Source of the DNA: Pseudomonas nicosulfuronedens | GTDB taxonomy: Bacteria > Pseudomonadota > Gammaproteobacteria > Pseudomonadales > Pseudomonadaceae | Assembly: GCF_005877905.1 (NCBI RefSeq) | Contig: NZ_SWDV01000010.1 | Location: 186,001 to 250,000 of the forward strand | DNA length: 64,000 bases | Reading direction: 5' to 3' | Shown: piece after piece, positions 1 to 6,877 of the stretch | Position numbering within the stretch: position 1 is the stretch's first letter | Layout of the letters: each line of letters begins with the position of its first letter | Program-made: the position numbers and the translations under genes | Notes under the pieces: model-generated | Databases searched by the model: none | What the model was told of the DNA's origin: nothing | The model's input: the letters and a program-made list of their open reading frames with translations, nothing else

Positions 1-652
1 CGCGACGCAGCGTAAACGCCACTTCATCCAGATGGCTGACGCCACGCTTGAGGAACTTCGGGTTTTCCGCCAGCACGTCCAGGCGCTCCACCTCCTCGAC
101 GTCCCAACCCTCGACGAAGAGCCTGTGCACCTCATCCGCCAACACGGCAAACGGCGGGCCATCCATCTCGGTCTGGGGGTACTCCAGGCTGACCAGCAGC
201 CCTCGCACCTGACGCGGCACGATGCGCTGAAGATGCACGGCATAGTCGGCGCGCAAGTCTGGCGGCAAGGCGATCAGCGCTGCGCGGTCGTACAAGGCGC
301 TGCAGCCGGCCACCTGCTCGGCAGTGACGTCGAAGAAATCACCCTGGAGAATCTCCAGGCGCTCATAGCTGTAGCGGCGCAGCGCGCCCTCCCGGGTAAT
401 TTGCGGCGTAACACCCAGTTCGGCGAAGAAGTCGATGGCGGCCCGCTCGGCCAATTCGATACCCAGCACACGGTAACCCCATTGCGCCAGCCAGAGCATG
501 TCCAGGCTCTTGCCGCACAGCGGCACCAGCACCTGCGATTCCTCGGGCAACTCCAGGTTCGGCCAGTGCCGTTGCAGAGCAGGGTTCACCGCTTGCTGAT
601 GGAAGCCGATTTCATTGCGCGCCCAGCGCGACTGCCAGAATTCATGCTGCAT
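1..652 (-). CDS. tpm: Thiopurine S-methyltransferase (3' end cut by window edge)
   Basis: SAM-dependent methyltransferase of the TPMT family; bacterial members methylate thiopurines and selenium or tellurium oxyanions in the cytoplasm. The protein begins MQHEFWQSRWARNEIGFHQ, the typical N-terminus, and contains the SAM-binding segment VLVPLCGKSLDMLWLA and the motif GVELAERA-like GIELAERAA. 217 codons lie inside the window and no stop is reached. Bacterial TPMTs are about 218 residues, so only the last codon or so is missing. The ATG at 652 starts 11 bases after the stop of the small CsrA-like gene, which suggests a two-gene transcript. Identification is firm; substrate in vivo is unknown. Confidence 0.93.
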   Translation of the reverse strand, partial: MQHEFWQSRWARNEIGFHQQAVNPALQRHWPNLELPEESQVLVPLCGKSLDMLWLAQWGYRVLGIELAERAAIDFFAELGVTPQITREGALRRYSYERLEILQGDFFDVTAEQVAGCSALYDRAALIALPPDLRADYAVHLQRIVPRQVRGLLVSLEYPQTEMDGPPFAVLADEVHRLFVEGWDVEEVERLDVLAENPKFLKRGVSHLDEVAFTLRR

Positions 653-663
653 AGGTCACCTGT

Positions 664-873
664 TCAAACACTGCGCATCGCACGCGGCAACAACCAGCGC
701 CACCAGGCACCGCGTCGCTCGAGTGGACTCTCTCCGGCTTCGAGGATCTTCAGCCGTACTTGATCACCACGAACCCGCTGCACACAGATCACGGTGCCGT
801 CTTCCAGACGGAGGCAATCGCCGATCTCGAGCACCAGGACTTGTTCAACTTGCTGCATAGCCGAATTCGCCAT
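664..873 (-). CDS. Small CsrA/RsmA-like protein
   Basis: 69 residues from the ATG at 873. A TTG at 894 (76 residues) and an ATG at 858 (64 residues) are alternatives. A GGAAA 9 bases before 873 is the best ribosome site. The core (GDCLRLEDGTVICVQRV then RGDQVRLKI) aligns without gaps to CsrA/RsmA from the conserved GE/GD turn through the hallmark V(K/R)G(N/D)QVR(I/L) strand and on to the terminal Arg. It lacks the paired arginines of the first CsrA strand that help contact RNA, and has an extra Arg/Trp-rich tail (RRGAWWRWLLPRAM). It sits directly upstream of tpm in the same orientation. Family membership is my reading of sequence resemblance; RNA binding is not shown. Confidence 0.6.
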   Translation of the reverse strand: MANSAMQQVEQVLVLEIGDCLRLEDGTVICVQRVRGDQVRLKILEAGESPLERRGAWWRWLLPRAMRSV

Positions 874-1013
874 TCGTTTCGGAAATTTCCGCAAACTCTA
901 ACGCATCATCCGACCGACATCCTGCCAAAGCGCTCTTGGGCAACTGGCTCCGTGACTCTGCAACCGAGTTGGCAATTCCACAGCGATGCGCCTCAAGGGA
1001 ATGAGCACGAGAA

Positions 1014-1036
1014 AATAATCGATATTATCGATTATT
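1014..1036. promoter_or_regulatory. Perfect 10-bp inverted repeat, probable operator
   Basis: AATAATCGAT and ATCGATTATT are exact reverse complements separated by ATT. The repeat lies 75 bases before the dioxygenase start and just upstream of a TATACT hexamer (1050-1055), so it would cover the -35 region. The binding protein is unknown. Confidence 0.55.
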
Positions 1037-1110
1037 AGATTCAAAAACCTATACTGGATTTCGATCTTTATTCGGATGAACATAAAGGCATTCAAGTAGT
1101 GAGGTTCGCC

Positions 1111-1881
1111 ATGCTCCCTGCCCTGTTCATCTCCCACGGCTCCCCCATGTTGGCCCTGGACCCCGGCGCCAGCGATGCGCCACTGAAGCGCCTGGCCCGC
1201 GAGCTGCCACGTCCGAAAGCCATCCTGGTGGTCTCCGCCCACTGGGAAACCCCGGACCTGCGCGTTACCGCATCGCCCAAGCCGGACACCTGGCACGACT
1301 TCTACGGCTTCCCGCCCGAGCTCTATGCTGTGCAGTACCCGGCCACCGGCTCCCCGGAGCTGGCCCGCCGCGTCGTCGAACTGCTGGCCGAGGACGGCCT
1401 GCCGGCCACCCTGGATCCCGACCGCCCGCTGGACCACGGTGCCTGGGTGCCGCTGAGCCTGATGTACCCGGACGCCGATATCCCCGTCGTCCAGCTGTCC
1501 CTGCCCAGCAGACTCGGTGCGCCCATGCAGCACCGCATCGGTGCGGCCCTGCGTGCGTTGCGCGAGGAAGGCATCCTGCTGATCGGCTCCGGCAGCATCA
1601 CCCATAACCTGGGCGAGCTGGACTGGCATGCCGGCCCCGAGGTCATCACTCCCTGGGCCAAGGCTTTCCGCGACTGGATGGTGCAGCACCTGGAGGCCAA
1701 TGACGAAGCCGCCCTGTTCGACTACCGCCAGCAGGCGCCGCACGCGGTGCGCAACCACCCGCGCGATGAGCACCTGCTGCCGCTGTACTTCGCCCGTGGC
1801 GCGGGCGGTTCGGCGATGACGGTCGAGCACGCCGGATTTACCCTCGGCGCGCTGGGGATGGATATCTACCGCTTCAGCTGA
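1111..1881 (+). CDS. Class III extradiol ring-opening dioxygenase, YgiD/4,5-DOPA dioxygenase family
   Basis: 256 residues. The family uses a metal to cleave the ring of catechol-type substrates; E. coli YgiD is a 4,5-DOPA extradiol dioxygenase. The expected metal-ligand motifs are visible: FISHGSP at the N-terminus, SAHWE near residue 45, PLDHGAW near 110, and a central GSGSITHNL. An upstream in-frame GTG at 1099 exists, but the ATG at 1111 has GAGG at the right distance and begins the conserved MLPALFISHG, so I use it. The gene stands alone between a palindromic operator-like site and a bidirectional terminator. The physiological substrate in this bacterium is not known. Confidence 0.88.
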   Translation: MLPALFISHGSPMLALDPGASDAPLKRLARELPRPKAILVVSAHWETPDLRVTASPKPDTWHDFYGFPPELYAVQYPATGSPELARRVVELLAEDGLPATLDPDRPLDHGAWVPLSLMYPDADIPVVQLSLPSRLGAPMQHRIGAALRALREEGILLIGSGSITHNLGELDWHAGPEVITPWAKAFRDWMVQHLEANDEAALFDYRQQAPHAVRNHPRDEHLLPLYFARGAGGSAMTVEHAGFTLGALGMDIYRFS

Positions 1882-1889
1882 GGTTCTTT

Positions 1890-1965
1890 GTAGGAGCGAG
1901 CTTGCTGGCGAATATTTCCCAGGCGACGCCGGCGTCAGGCCGTTCGCGAGCAAGCTCGCTCCTAC
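1890..1965. repeat. REP-like inverted repeat, family A
   Basis: Outer arms GTAGGAGCGAGCTTGCT and AGCAAGCTCGCTCCTAC are reverse complements around a variable centre. The same arms recur at 26681, 52561 and, decayed, 62254. This is a common Pseudomonas extragenic palindrome pair (REPIN type). Confidence 0.85.
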
Positions 1966-1994
1966 AGGACATCCATCGGCCGATTCCGGAAACG

Positions 1995-2023
1995 AAAAAG
2001 CCCCGCCAATGGCGGGGCTTTTT
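1995..2023. terminator. Bidirectional intrinsic terminator
   Basis: AAAAAGCCCCGCC-AAT-GGCGGGGCTTTTT is a strong hairpin with A and T tracts on opposite sides. It lies between the converging dioxygenase and deaD genes. Confidence 0.9.
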
Positions 2024-2043
2024 CATGCACGGGGACTGACGGA

Positions 2044-3741
2044 TCAGTCTTCGCGGTAACGACGCAGACGCAGAGCCTTGCCAGCGACGCGGGTGTCCTT
2101 GAGCTTGGTCAGCAGACGGTCGAGGTTCTCTTCCGGCAGCTCGATCAGGCTGAAGGTCTCGCGGATCTGGATGCGGCCGATGGCCTCGCGGGACAGGCCG
2201 CCCTCGTTGAGGATGGCGCCCAGCAGGTTCTTCGCCTGCACGCCATCACGGGCGCCCAGGGCGGTACGGCAACGGGCCTTGCCTTCCGACGGCGGAGCCA
2301 TCGTGCGGGGTGCGCCGCTGCGCTCCGGACGATCACCACGCTCGGGGCGATCGCCACGCTCGCTGCGCTCGTAACGGTCACTGCGCTCACGCGGGGCGGC
2401 CGGGGTCAGCGGCTGTTCGCGGCGAACCGATTCCAGGTCCAGCGCCTTTCCTTCGGTCAGCTTGGCCAGCAGCACGGCAGCCAGGGTGTCCATGTCGGTA
2501 CCCAGGCGACGGCACAGCTCGTCACGCACGGCGCCACGGTTGGCAACGGCGTTGGCGAGCAGCGGTTGCAGGCCGGTGGCCAGGCGGTTCAGGCGCGCTT
2601 CGAGGACGGTGTCGGCGTCCGGCAGGCGTACTTCGCCGACCTTCTGACCGGTCACGCGCTCGATCACCTGCAGCATGCGGCGCTCACGCGGCGTTACCAG
2701 CAGCAGGGCGCGGCCTTCACGACCGGCACGGCCGGTACGACCGATACGGTGTACGTAGGATTCCGGATCGTAGGGCATGTCCACGTTCAGTACGTGGGTG
2801 ATACGCGCCACGTCGAGGCCGCGGGCGGCGACGTCGGTGGCAATGACGATGTCCAGCGAGCCATCTTTCAGCGATTCGATCACGCGCTCACGCTGCGCCT
2901 GCGGCATGTCGCCGTTCAGCGCGGCGGCACGGTAGCCCTGGCGCTCGAGCAGCTCGGCGATGTCCAGGGTGGCCTGTTTGGTACGGACGAAGCCAATCAG
3001 CGCGTCGAACTGCTCGACTTCCAGCAGGCGCAGGATCGAAGCCGGCTTCTGATCGGCGTGGACCATCAGGTGAACCTGTTCGATGCGGGCGACGGTCTGG
3101 GTCTTGGCAGCGATGCGGACGTGCTTGGGCTCTTTCAGGTGGCGTTCGGCGATGCTGCGGATCGAGGCCGGCAGGGTCGCGGAGAACAACACGGTCTGGC
3201 GGCTGGCCGGCATGGCTTCGAAAATCACTTCGAGGTCATCCATGAAGCCGAGCTTGAGCATCTCGTCCGCTTCGTCGAGGACCAGGCGCTCAACGGTCGA
3301 CAGCAGGTTCTCGTCGCGGCGCAGGTGGTCGCACAGACGGCCCGGGGTGGCGACCAGAACCTGGGCGCCCTGGCGCAGGGCCTTCAGCTGCGGGCCCATG
3401 GGGGCGCCGCCGTAGACGGCGACGACGCCGACGCCCGGCATCTGCTTGGAGTAGGTTTCGCAAGCGGTAGCAACCTGCAGAGCCAGCTCGCGGGTCGGCA
3501 CCAGCACCAGCACCTGCGGAACGCGGCGGCTCGGTTCGATCTTCGACAGCAGCGGCAGTGCGAAGGCGGCGGTCTTGCCGGTACCGGTCTGGGCCTGGCC
3601 GATCATGTCGTGGCCTTCGAGGATCACCGGGATCGACTGGGCCTGGATCGGCGACGGCTCTTCATAACCGACAGCGGCAATGGCAGCGAGAATACTGGGG
3701 TGAATACCGAGCGCGGCGAAGCCGGCGGTTTCCTGGGTCAT
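2044..3741 (-). CDS. deaD: ATP-dependent DEAD-box RNA helicase (DeaD/CsdA type)
   Basis: 565 residues. It unwinds structured RNA and helps ribosome assembly and mRNA translation, especially in the cold. Visible motifs are the Q motif around residues 28-36, Walker A AQTGTGKT at 50-57, DEAD at 156-159, SAT at 187-189 and the helicase C motif HRIGRTGRAGR. These are followed by an Arg/Glu-rich linker (about 440-480) and a DbpA-type RNA-binding domain to the C-terminus. The start MTQETAGF at 3741 is preceded by AGAGG; the reading frame stays open to 3792 but has no better start. The 337-base upstream gap leaves room for a long 5' leader, as known for cold-shock helicase genes. Confidence 0.95.
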   Translation of the reverse strand: MTQETAGFAALGIHPSILAAIAAVGYEEPSPIQAQSIPVILEGHDMIGQAQTGTGKTAAFALPLLSKIEPSRRVPQVLVLVPTRELALQVATACETYSKQMPGVGVVAVYGGAPMGPQLKALRQGAQVLVATPGRLCDHLRRDENLLSTVERLVLDEADEMLKLGFMDDLEVIFEAMPASRQTVLFSATLPASIRSIAERHLKEPKHVRIAAKTQTVARIEQVHLMVHADQKPASILRLLEVEQFDALIGFVRTKQATLDIAELLERQGYRAAALNGDMPQAQRERVIESLKDGSLDIVIATDVAARGLDVARITHVLNVDMPYDPESYVHRIGRTGRAGREGRALLLVTPRERRMLQVIERVTGQKVGEVRLPDADTVLEARLNRLATGLQPLLANAVANRGAVRDELCRRLGTDMDTLAAVLLAKLTEGKALDLESVRREQPLTPAAPRERSDRYERSERGDRPERGDRPERSGAPRTMAPPSEGKARCRTALGARDGVQAKNLLGAILNEGGLSREAIGRIQIRETFSLIELPEENLDRLLTKLKDTRVAGKALRLRRYRED

Positions 3742-4078
3742 GGGTTTTGCCTCTAAGTACATCCGCAAAGACCCAATAGCCGAGCTGCGCATGCCCTGTA
3801 CGACAATGAAGTCACCCAGGCAGCTGGAAGCGGGGATTTGCGAAATGAAGATTGGAAGAATGCGTCAAGGAAGTCCGCACTGCGGACACACAGACCGAGC
3901 CTGAAGCTGCGGAAAAATGCGGGATCCGAAACGAGGCCAGCGTTTGGCCGGCGCGCATCATACCGGAAAATCCTGACCAATGTGTTTCTTTTCGGAACAT
4001 GCCCGGCGAACGGTCATTCCGTGGACAACCCCGTCCCTGCCGGCTATACCGTGCAAGCCACCTGACCGGAGCCCGCCG
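3742..4078. other. Non-coding gap between divergent deaD and enoyl-CoA hydratase
   Basis: 337 bases with no convincing gene on either strand. It must hold both promoters. The part next to deaD would be its 5' leader. I see no strong hairpin or riboswitch pattern, and I could not assign either promoter with confidence. Confidence 0.6.
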
Positions 4079-4870
4079 ATGACCGCCAGCAGCGAACCAC
4101 GCATCACTGTCGAACGCCATGACCACGTCCTGCTGCTCGGCCTGAACCGGGTCGACAAGCGTAACGCCTTCGACCTGGAGATGCTCACTCAGCTGGTGCT
4201 GGCCTTCGGCGAATACGAGCGCGACGACGAACTGCGCTGCGCCCTGGTATTCGCACACGGTGATCACTTCACCGCCGGCCTGGACCTGGCCAACATCGGC
4301 GAGACCTTCCGCACCGGCTGGACCATGCCCGCCGGCTCCGCCGACCCCTGGGGTACCTTCGGCGGCCGGCGCCTCACCAAGCCACTGCTGGTGGCCGCAC
4401 AGGGCTACTGTTTCACCCTGGGCATCGAGCTGATGCTCGCCGCCGACATCAACCTGTGCGCCAGCAATGCACGCTTCGCCCAGCTCGAAGTGCAGCGCGG
4501 CATATTCCCCTTCGGCGGCGCCACGCTACGCATGCACCAGGTGGCCGGCTGGGGCAACGCGATGCGCTGGTTGCTCACCGGTGATCCGTTCGACGCCCAC
4601 GAGGCGTATCGCATCGGCCTGGTGCAGGAAGTCACTGCGCCGGAAGAGCTGATGCCCCGCGCACTCTGGCTCGCCCAGCGAGTTGCCGCCCAGGCGCCAC
4701 TGGGCATCCGCGCCACCCTGGCTTCCGCGCGCCGCAGTCTCGATGAAGGTGAGGAAGCGGCGGCGCGACTGCTGCCGGCCATGGCCAGCGAACTGTTGTC
4801 CACCGAGGATGCGCAGGAGGGCCTGAACGCCATGCTCGAGCGCCGCGAAGGCCGATTCCAGGGCAAATGA
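4079..4870 (+). CDS. Enoyl-CoA hydratase/isomerase family protein (crotonase fold)
   Basis: 263 residues. The protein shows crotonase-family landmarks: an N-terminal strand block ending NRVDKRNAF, the first oxyanion-hole segment HGDHFTAGLDLA (near residue 60), and the second around GYCFTLGIELMLAADI with FAQLEVQRGIFPFGG downstream. The start at ATG 4079 (MTASSEPRI) follows GGAG; the frame is open to 3980 without a better ribosome site. It is monocistronic and divergent from deaD, as in P. aeruginosa. Whether it acts as a hydratase, isomerase or hydrolase cannot be read from the sequence. Confidence 0.88.
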   Translation: MTASSEPRITVERHDHVLLLGLNRVDKRNAFDLEMLTQLVLAFGEYERDDELRCALVFAHGDHFTAGLDLANIGETFRTGWTMPAGSADPWGTFGGRRLTKPLLVAAQGYCFTLGIELMLAADINLCASNARFAQLEVQRGIFPFGGATLRMHQVAGWGNAMRWLLTGDPFDAHEAYRIGLVQEVTAPEELMPRALWLAQRVAAQAPLGIRATLASARRSLDEGEEAAARLLPAMASELLSTEDAQEGLNAMLERREGRFQGK

Positions 4871-5128
4871 ACGGACCGGGAAAACGCCAAGCTGAACCAT
4901 CGTGCTAAAAGCGCTATATCCAAGGTATTAAAAACGCCTGGAAAGTCGCCATAATCCTTTCGTTTTTCCTTCTGATTCAAAGACCTGCGAAACACAAAAC
5001 GGCTATATACAAGTTCCAATTTCGCGCCTGAAAAAACACCTCTAGAACTGACTCCAGAGCAGCTCAGCGGCTCGCCGGAATACCGACCCGGACGCACGCT
5101 GGCTGACGTTCTCATGGAGGAATTCGCT

Positions 5129-6790
5129 ATGTCAGGCCCGATCCGTGTCTTCGCACTTTCGCTTCTCGTCGTCGCTCTCTCCCTGCAGGGTTGCAGCAGC
5201 AAGGGCGGCAGCAGCCACCACTCTTCCGGCAGCAGCTCGGAACAACCCGCCGACAGCGGTTCGGGCGGCGATGGTTCCGGCGGTACTGGCGGCTCCGGTG
5301 GTACGGGTGGTACCGACGGTACCGGCGGTACTGGGGGAACCGGTGGCACCGGCGGGACGGGTGGCACCGACGGAACCGGTGGTACCGGCGGAACAGGCGG
5401 CACTGGTGGCACCGGCGGAACCGGCGGAACAGGCGGAACCGGTGGTGGCGGCACGGACGGCGGCGGTACCGATGGCGGCGGCACCACTCCGCCAGCCAGC
5501 ACCACCGGCAACATTCTGACCAACACCGGCGAAGCGGTTTCCAATGTCGGCGACACAGTCAGCACCGTCGGCGCCGTGGTGAAAACAGTCGACCTGCCCG
5601 TGCTGGGCAATGGCGTTACGCAGAACGCCGGCACCCTGGTCCAGGAAGTCGGCGCCGGTGTGGACAGCGTCGGCAGCGGCGTCACCAATGGCCTCGGCCA
5701 ACTGGGCAACAATCCCAATGCCATCGGCACCACTGTCGCCGGCGCCACTGGTCTGGTCAGCCACACCGGCGGCGCAGTCAGCAGCCTGGGCGATACCGTG
5801 GCCGCCATCGGTGATGCGCCGGTGCTGGCCAACACCCCGCTCAACGGCCTGACCGGCCAGGTCGGCGGACTGGTGGATGGTGTCGGCGGCAAGATCACCA
5901 TGCTCGGCGACTCTCTCAGTGGCGCGGTCACCACCGGCCCGCTGAGCCAACTGACTACCCAGCTCAGCGGCACCACCGCCGGACTGGTCGGCAAGGTCGA
6001 AGGAACCACTCGCGGCATCGGCGCCGCCACCGGACTGGGAGCGCCGGTGAACAACCTGTTGACCACCGTCGGCGGTGTTGTGACCCAGACAGGCAACCAG
6101 GTAGCCAGTGCGAATCCGGCGCTGGCACCGGTCGGCGGAATCGTCAGCGATGCGGGTCAGGCAGTCAGTGCCACCGGCGGCTTGGTCAATGGCAGCACCC
6201 CGGGCGGCGGCTTGCTCGGCAACATCACCGGCGCACTGGGTGGCGCCACCGGCGGTAGCAACCCGGTTGGCGGCGTGGTCAGCGGCGTGACCGGTGCAGT
6301 CGGCGGTATCACTGGCTCTCTGGGTGGTGCCACCGGCGGCAGCAATCCGGTCGGCGGCCTGGTCAGCGGCGTAACCGGTGCTGTCGGCGGCATCACCGGC
6401 TCTCTGGGCGGCGCCACCGGCGGCAGCAATCCGGTCGGCGGCCTGGTCAGCGGCGTGACCGGTGCTGTCGGCGGCCTCACCGGCTCTCTCGGCGGCGCCA
6501 GCGGCGGCAGCAACCCGGTAGGCGGCCTGGTCAACGGAGTTGCCGGCACCGTCGGCGGCGTGACCAGCAGCCTCACCGGTGGCGGCGGCCTGGTCGCCGG
6601 GGCGGGCGTAGGCATCGGCAGCAACACCCAGGGTTCGGGCGTGGCGGTCGGAGCTGGCGCCGGTACGACTGGCGGTACCAGCGGTCAGGGAGGCCTGCTG
6701 GGCAACACGCTGGGCGCCGTGGGTGGCGCGCTGGGTAGTGTGACTGGCGGACTGGGCGGTGGATTGGCGATCGGTACGCCAAAGCAATAA
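5129..6790 (+). CDS. Glycine-rich collagen-like outer-membrane lipoprotein
   Basis: 553 residues. A signal peptide ends in a lipobox LQGC (Cys22), and Ser at +2 favours the outer membrane. Residues 51-107 are Gly-Gly-Thr triplets with occasional Ser or Asp, so glycine occupies at least every third position as in collagen-like proteins. The middle (about 125-370) is a long low-complexity Val/Gly/Thr/Ser array of pseudo-repeats such as TGEAVSNVGDTVSTVG. Four 28-residue tandem repeats (SNPVGGLVSGVTGAVGGITG core) follow. Cys22 is the only cysteine I see. GGAGG precedes the start by 8 bases. The next gene is a TpsB transporter, so surface display or assembly is suggested. No enzymatic domain is recognised; function is unknown. 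Confidence 0.8.
   Translation: MSGPIRVFALSLLVVALSLQGCSSKGGSSHHSSGSSSEQPADSGSGGDGSGGTGGSGGTGGTDGTGGTGGTGGTGGTGGTDGTGGTGGTGGTGGTGGTGGTGGTGGGGTDGGGTDGGGTTPPASTTGNILTNTGEAVSNVGDTVSTVGAVVKTVDLPVLGNGVTQNAGTLVQEVGAGVDSVGSGVTNGLGQLGNNPNAIGTTVAGATGLVSHTGGAVSSLGDTVAAIGDAPVLANTPLNGLTGQVGGLVDGVGGKITMLGDSLSGAVTTGPLSQLTTQLSGTTAGLVGKVEGTTRGIGAATGLGAPVNNLLTTVGGVVTQTGNQVASANPALAPVGGIVSDAGQAVSATGGLVNGSTPGGGLLGNITGALGGATGGSNPVGGVVSGVTGAVGGITGSLGGATGGSNPVGGLVSGVTGAVGGITGSLGGATGGSNPVGGLVSGVTGAVGGLTGSLGGASGGSNPVGGLVNGVAGTVGGVTSSLTGGGGLVAGAGVGIGSNTQGSGVAVGAGAGTTGGTSGQGGLLGNTLGAVGGALGSVTGGLGGGLAIGTPKQ
5277..5475 (+). repeat. Tandem GGT-codon array (collagen-like triplets)
   Basis: About 20 consecutive nine-base units encoding Gly-Gly-Thr with synonymous drift (ggtactggc, ggaaccggt, ggcaccggc) and occasional Asp or Ser replacements. 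Unit number is likely to vary between strains by slippage. Confidence 0.8.
6247..6582 (+). repeat. Four tandem 84-bp repeats inside the lipoprotein gene
   Basis: Units begin at 6247, 6331, 6415 and 6499, exactly 84 bases apart. Each encodes 28 residues around SNPVGG(L/V)V(S/N)GV. The middle units are near-identical and the last is the most diverged. Confidence 0.9.
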
Positions 6791-6815
6791 TCCGAATTAC
6801 GCCCATACTGTAGTA

Positions 6816-6847
6816 ACCAGGAGCCGCCCACGGCTCCTGGTCTTTTA
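6816..6847 (+). terminator. Intrinsic terminator between lipoprotein and TpsB genes
   Basis: ACCAGGAGCCG-CCCA-CGGCTCCTGGT followed by CTTTT. It would reduce or regulate read-through from the lipoprotein gene into the transporter gene 30 bases later. Confidence 0.8.
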
Positions 6848-6877
6848 ATAAGAAAGTCGGTCTCATGGAGGAGCCAG

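Noticed and set aside
1-652. Plus-strand 243-codon frame starting at 32
   Set aside because: The minus strand encodes a clear thiopurine methyltransferase; the plus frame is its shadow.
2566-3756. 396-codon plus-strand frame opposite deaD
   Set aside because: deaD has all helicase motifs; the plus frame is Val/Gly/Arg-rich shadow.
5277-6582. Tandem repeats considered as a CRISPR array
   Set aside because: The repeats are contiguous, in-frame and without unique spacers. No cas gene is present.
4405-6787. Pro-Val-Pro-rich (4405-6096) and Gly/Ala-rich (5132-6787) minus-strand frames over the lipoprotein gene
   Set aside because: They are complements of the GGT array. The plus strand has a signal peptide, lipobox and GGAGG ribosome site; the minus frames have none.
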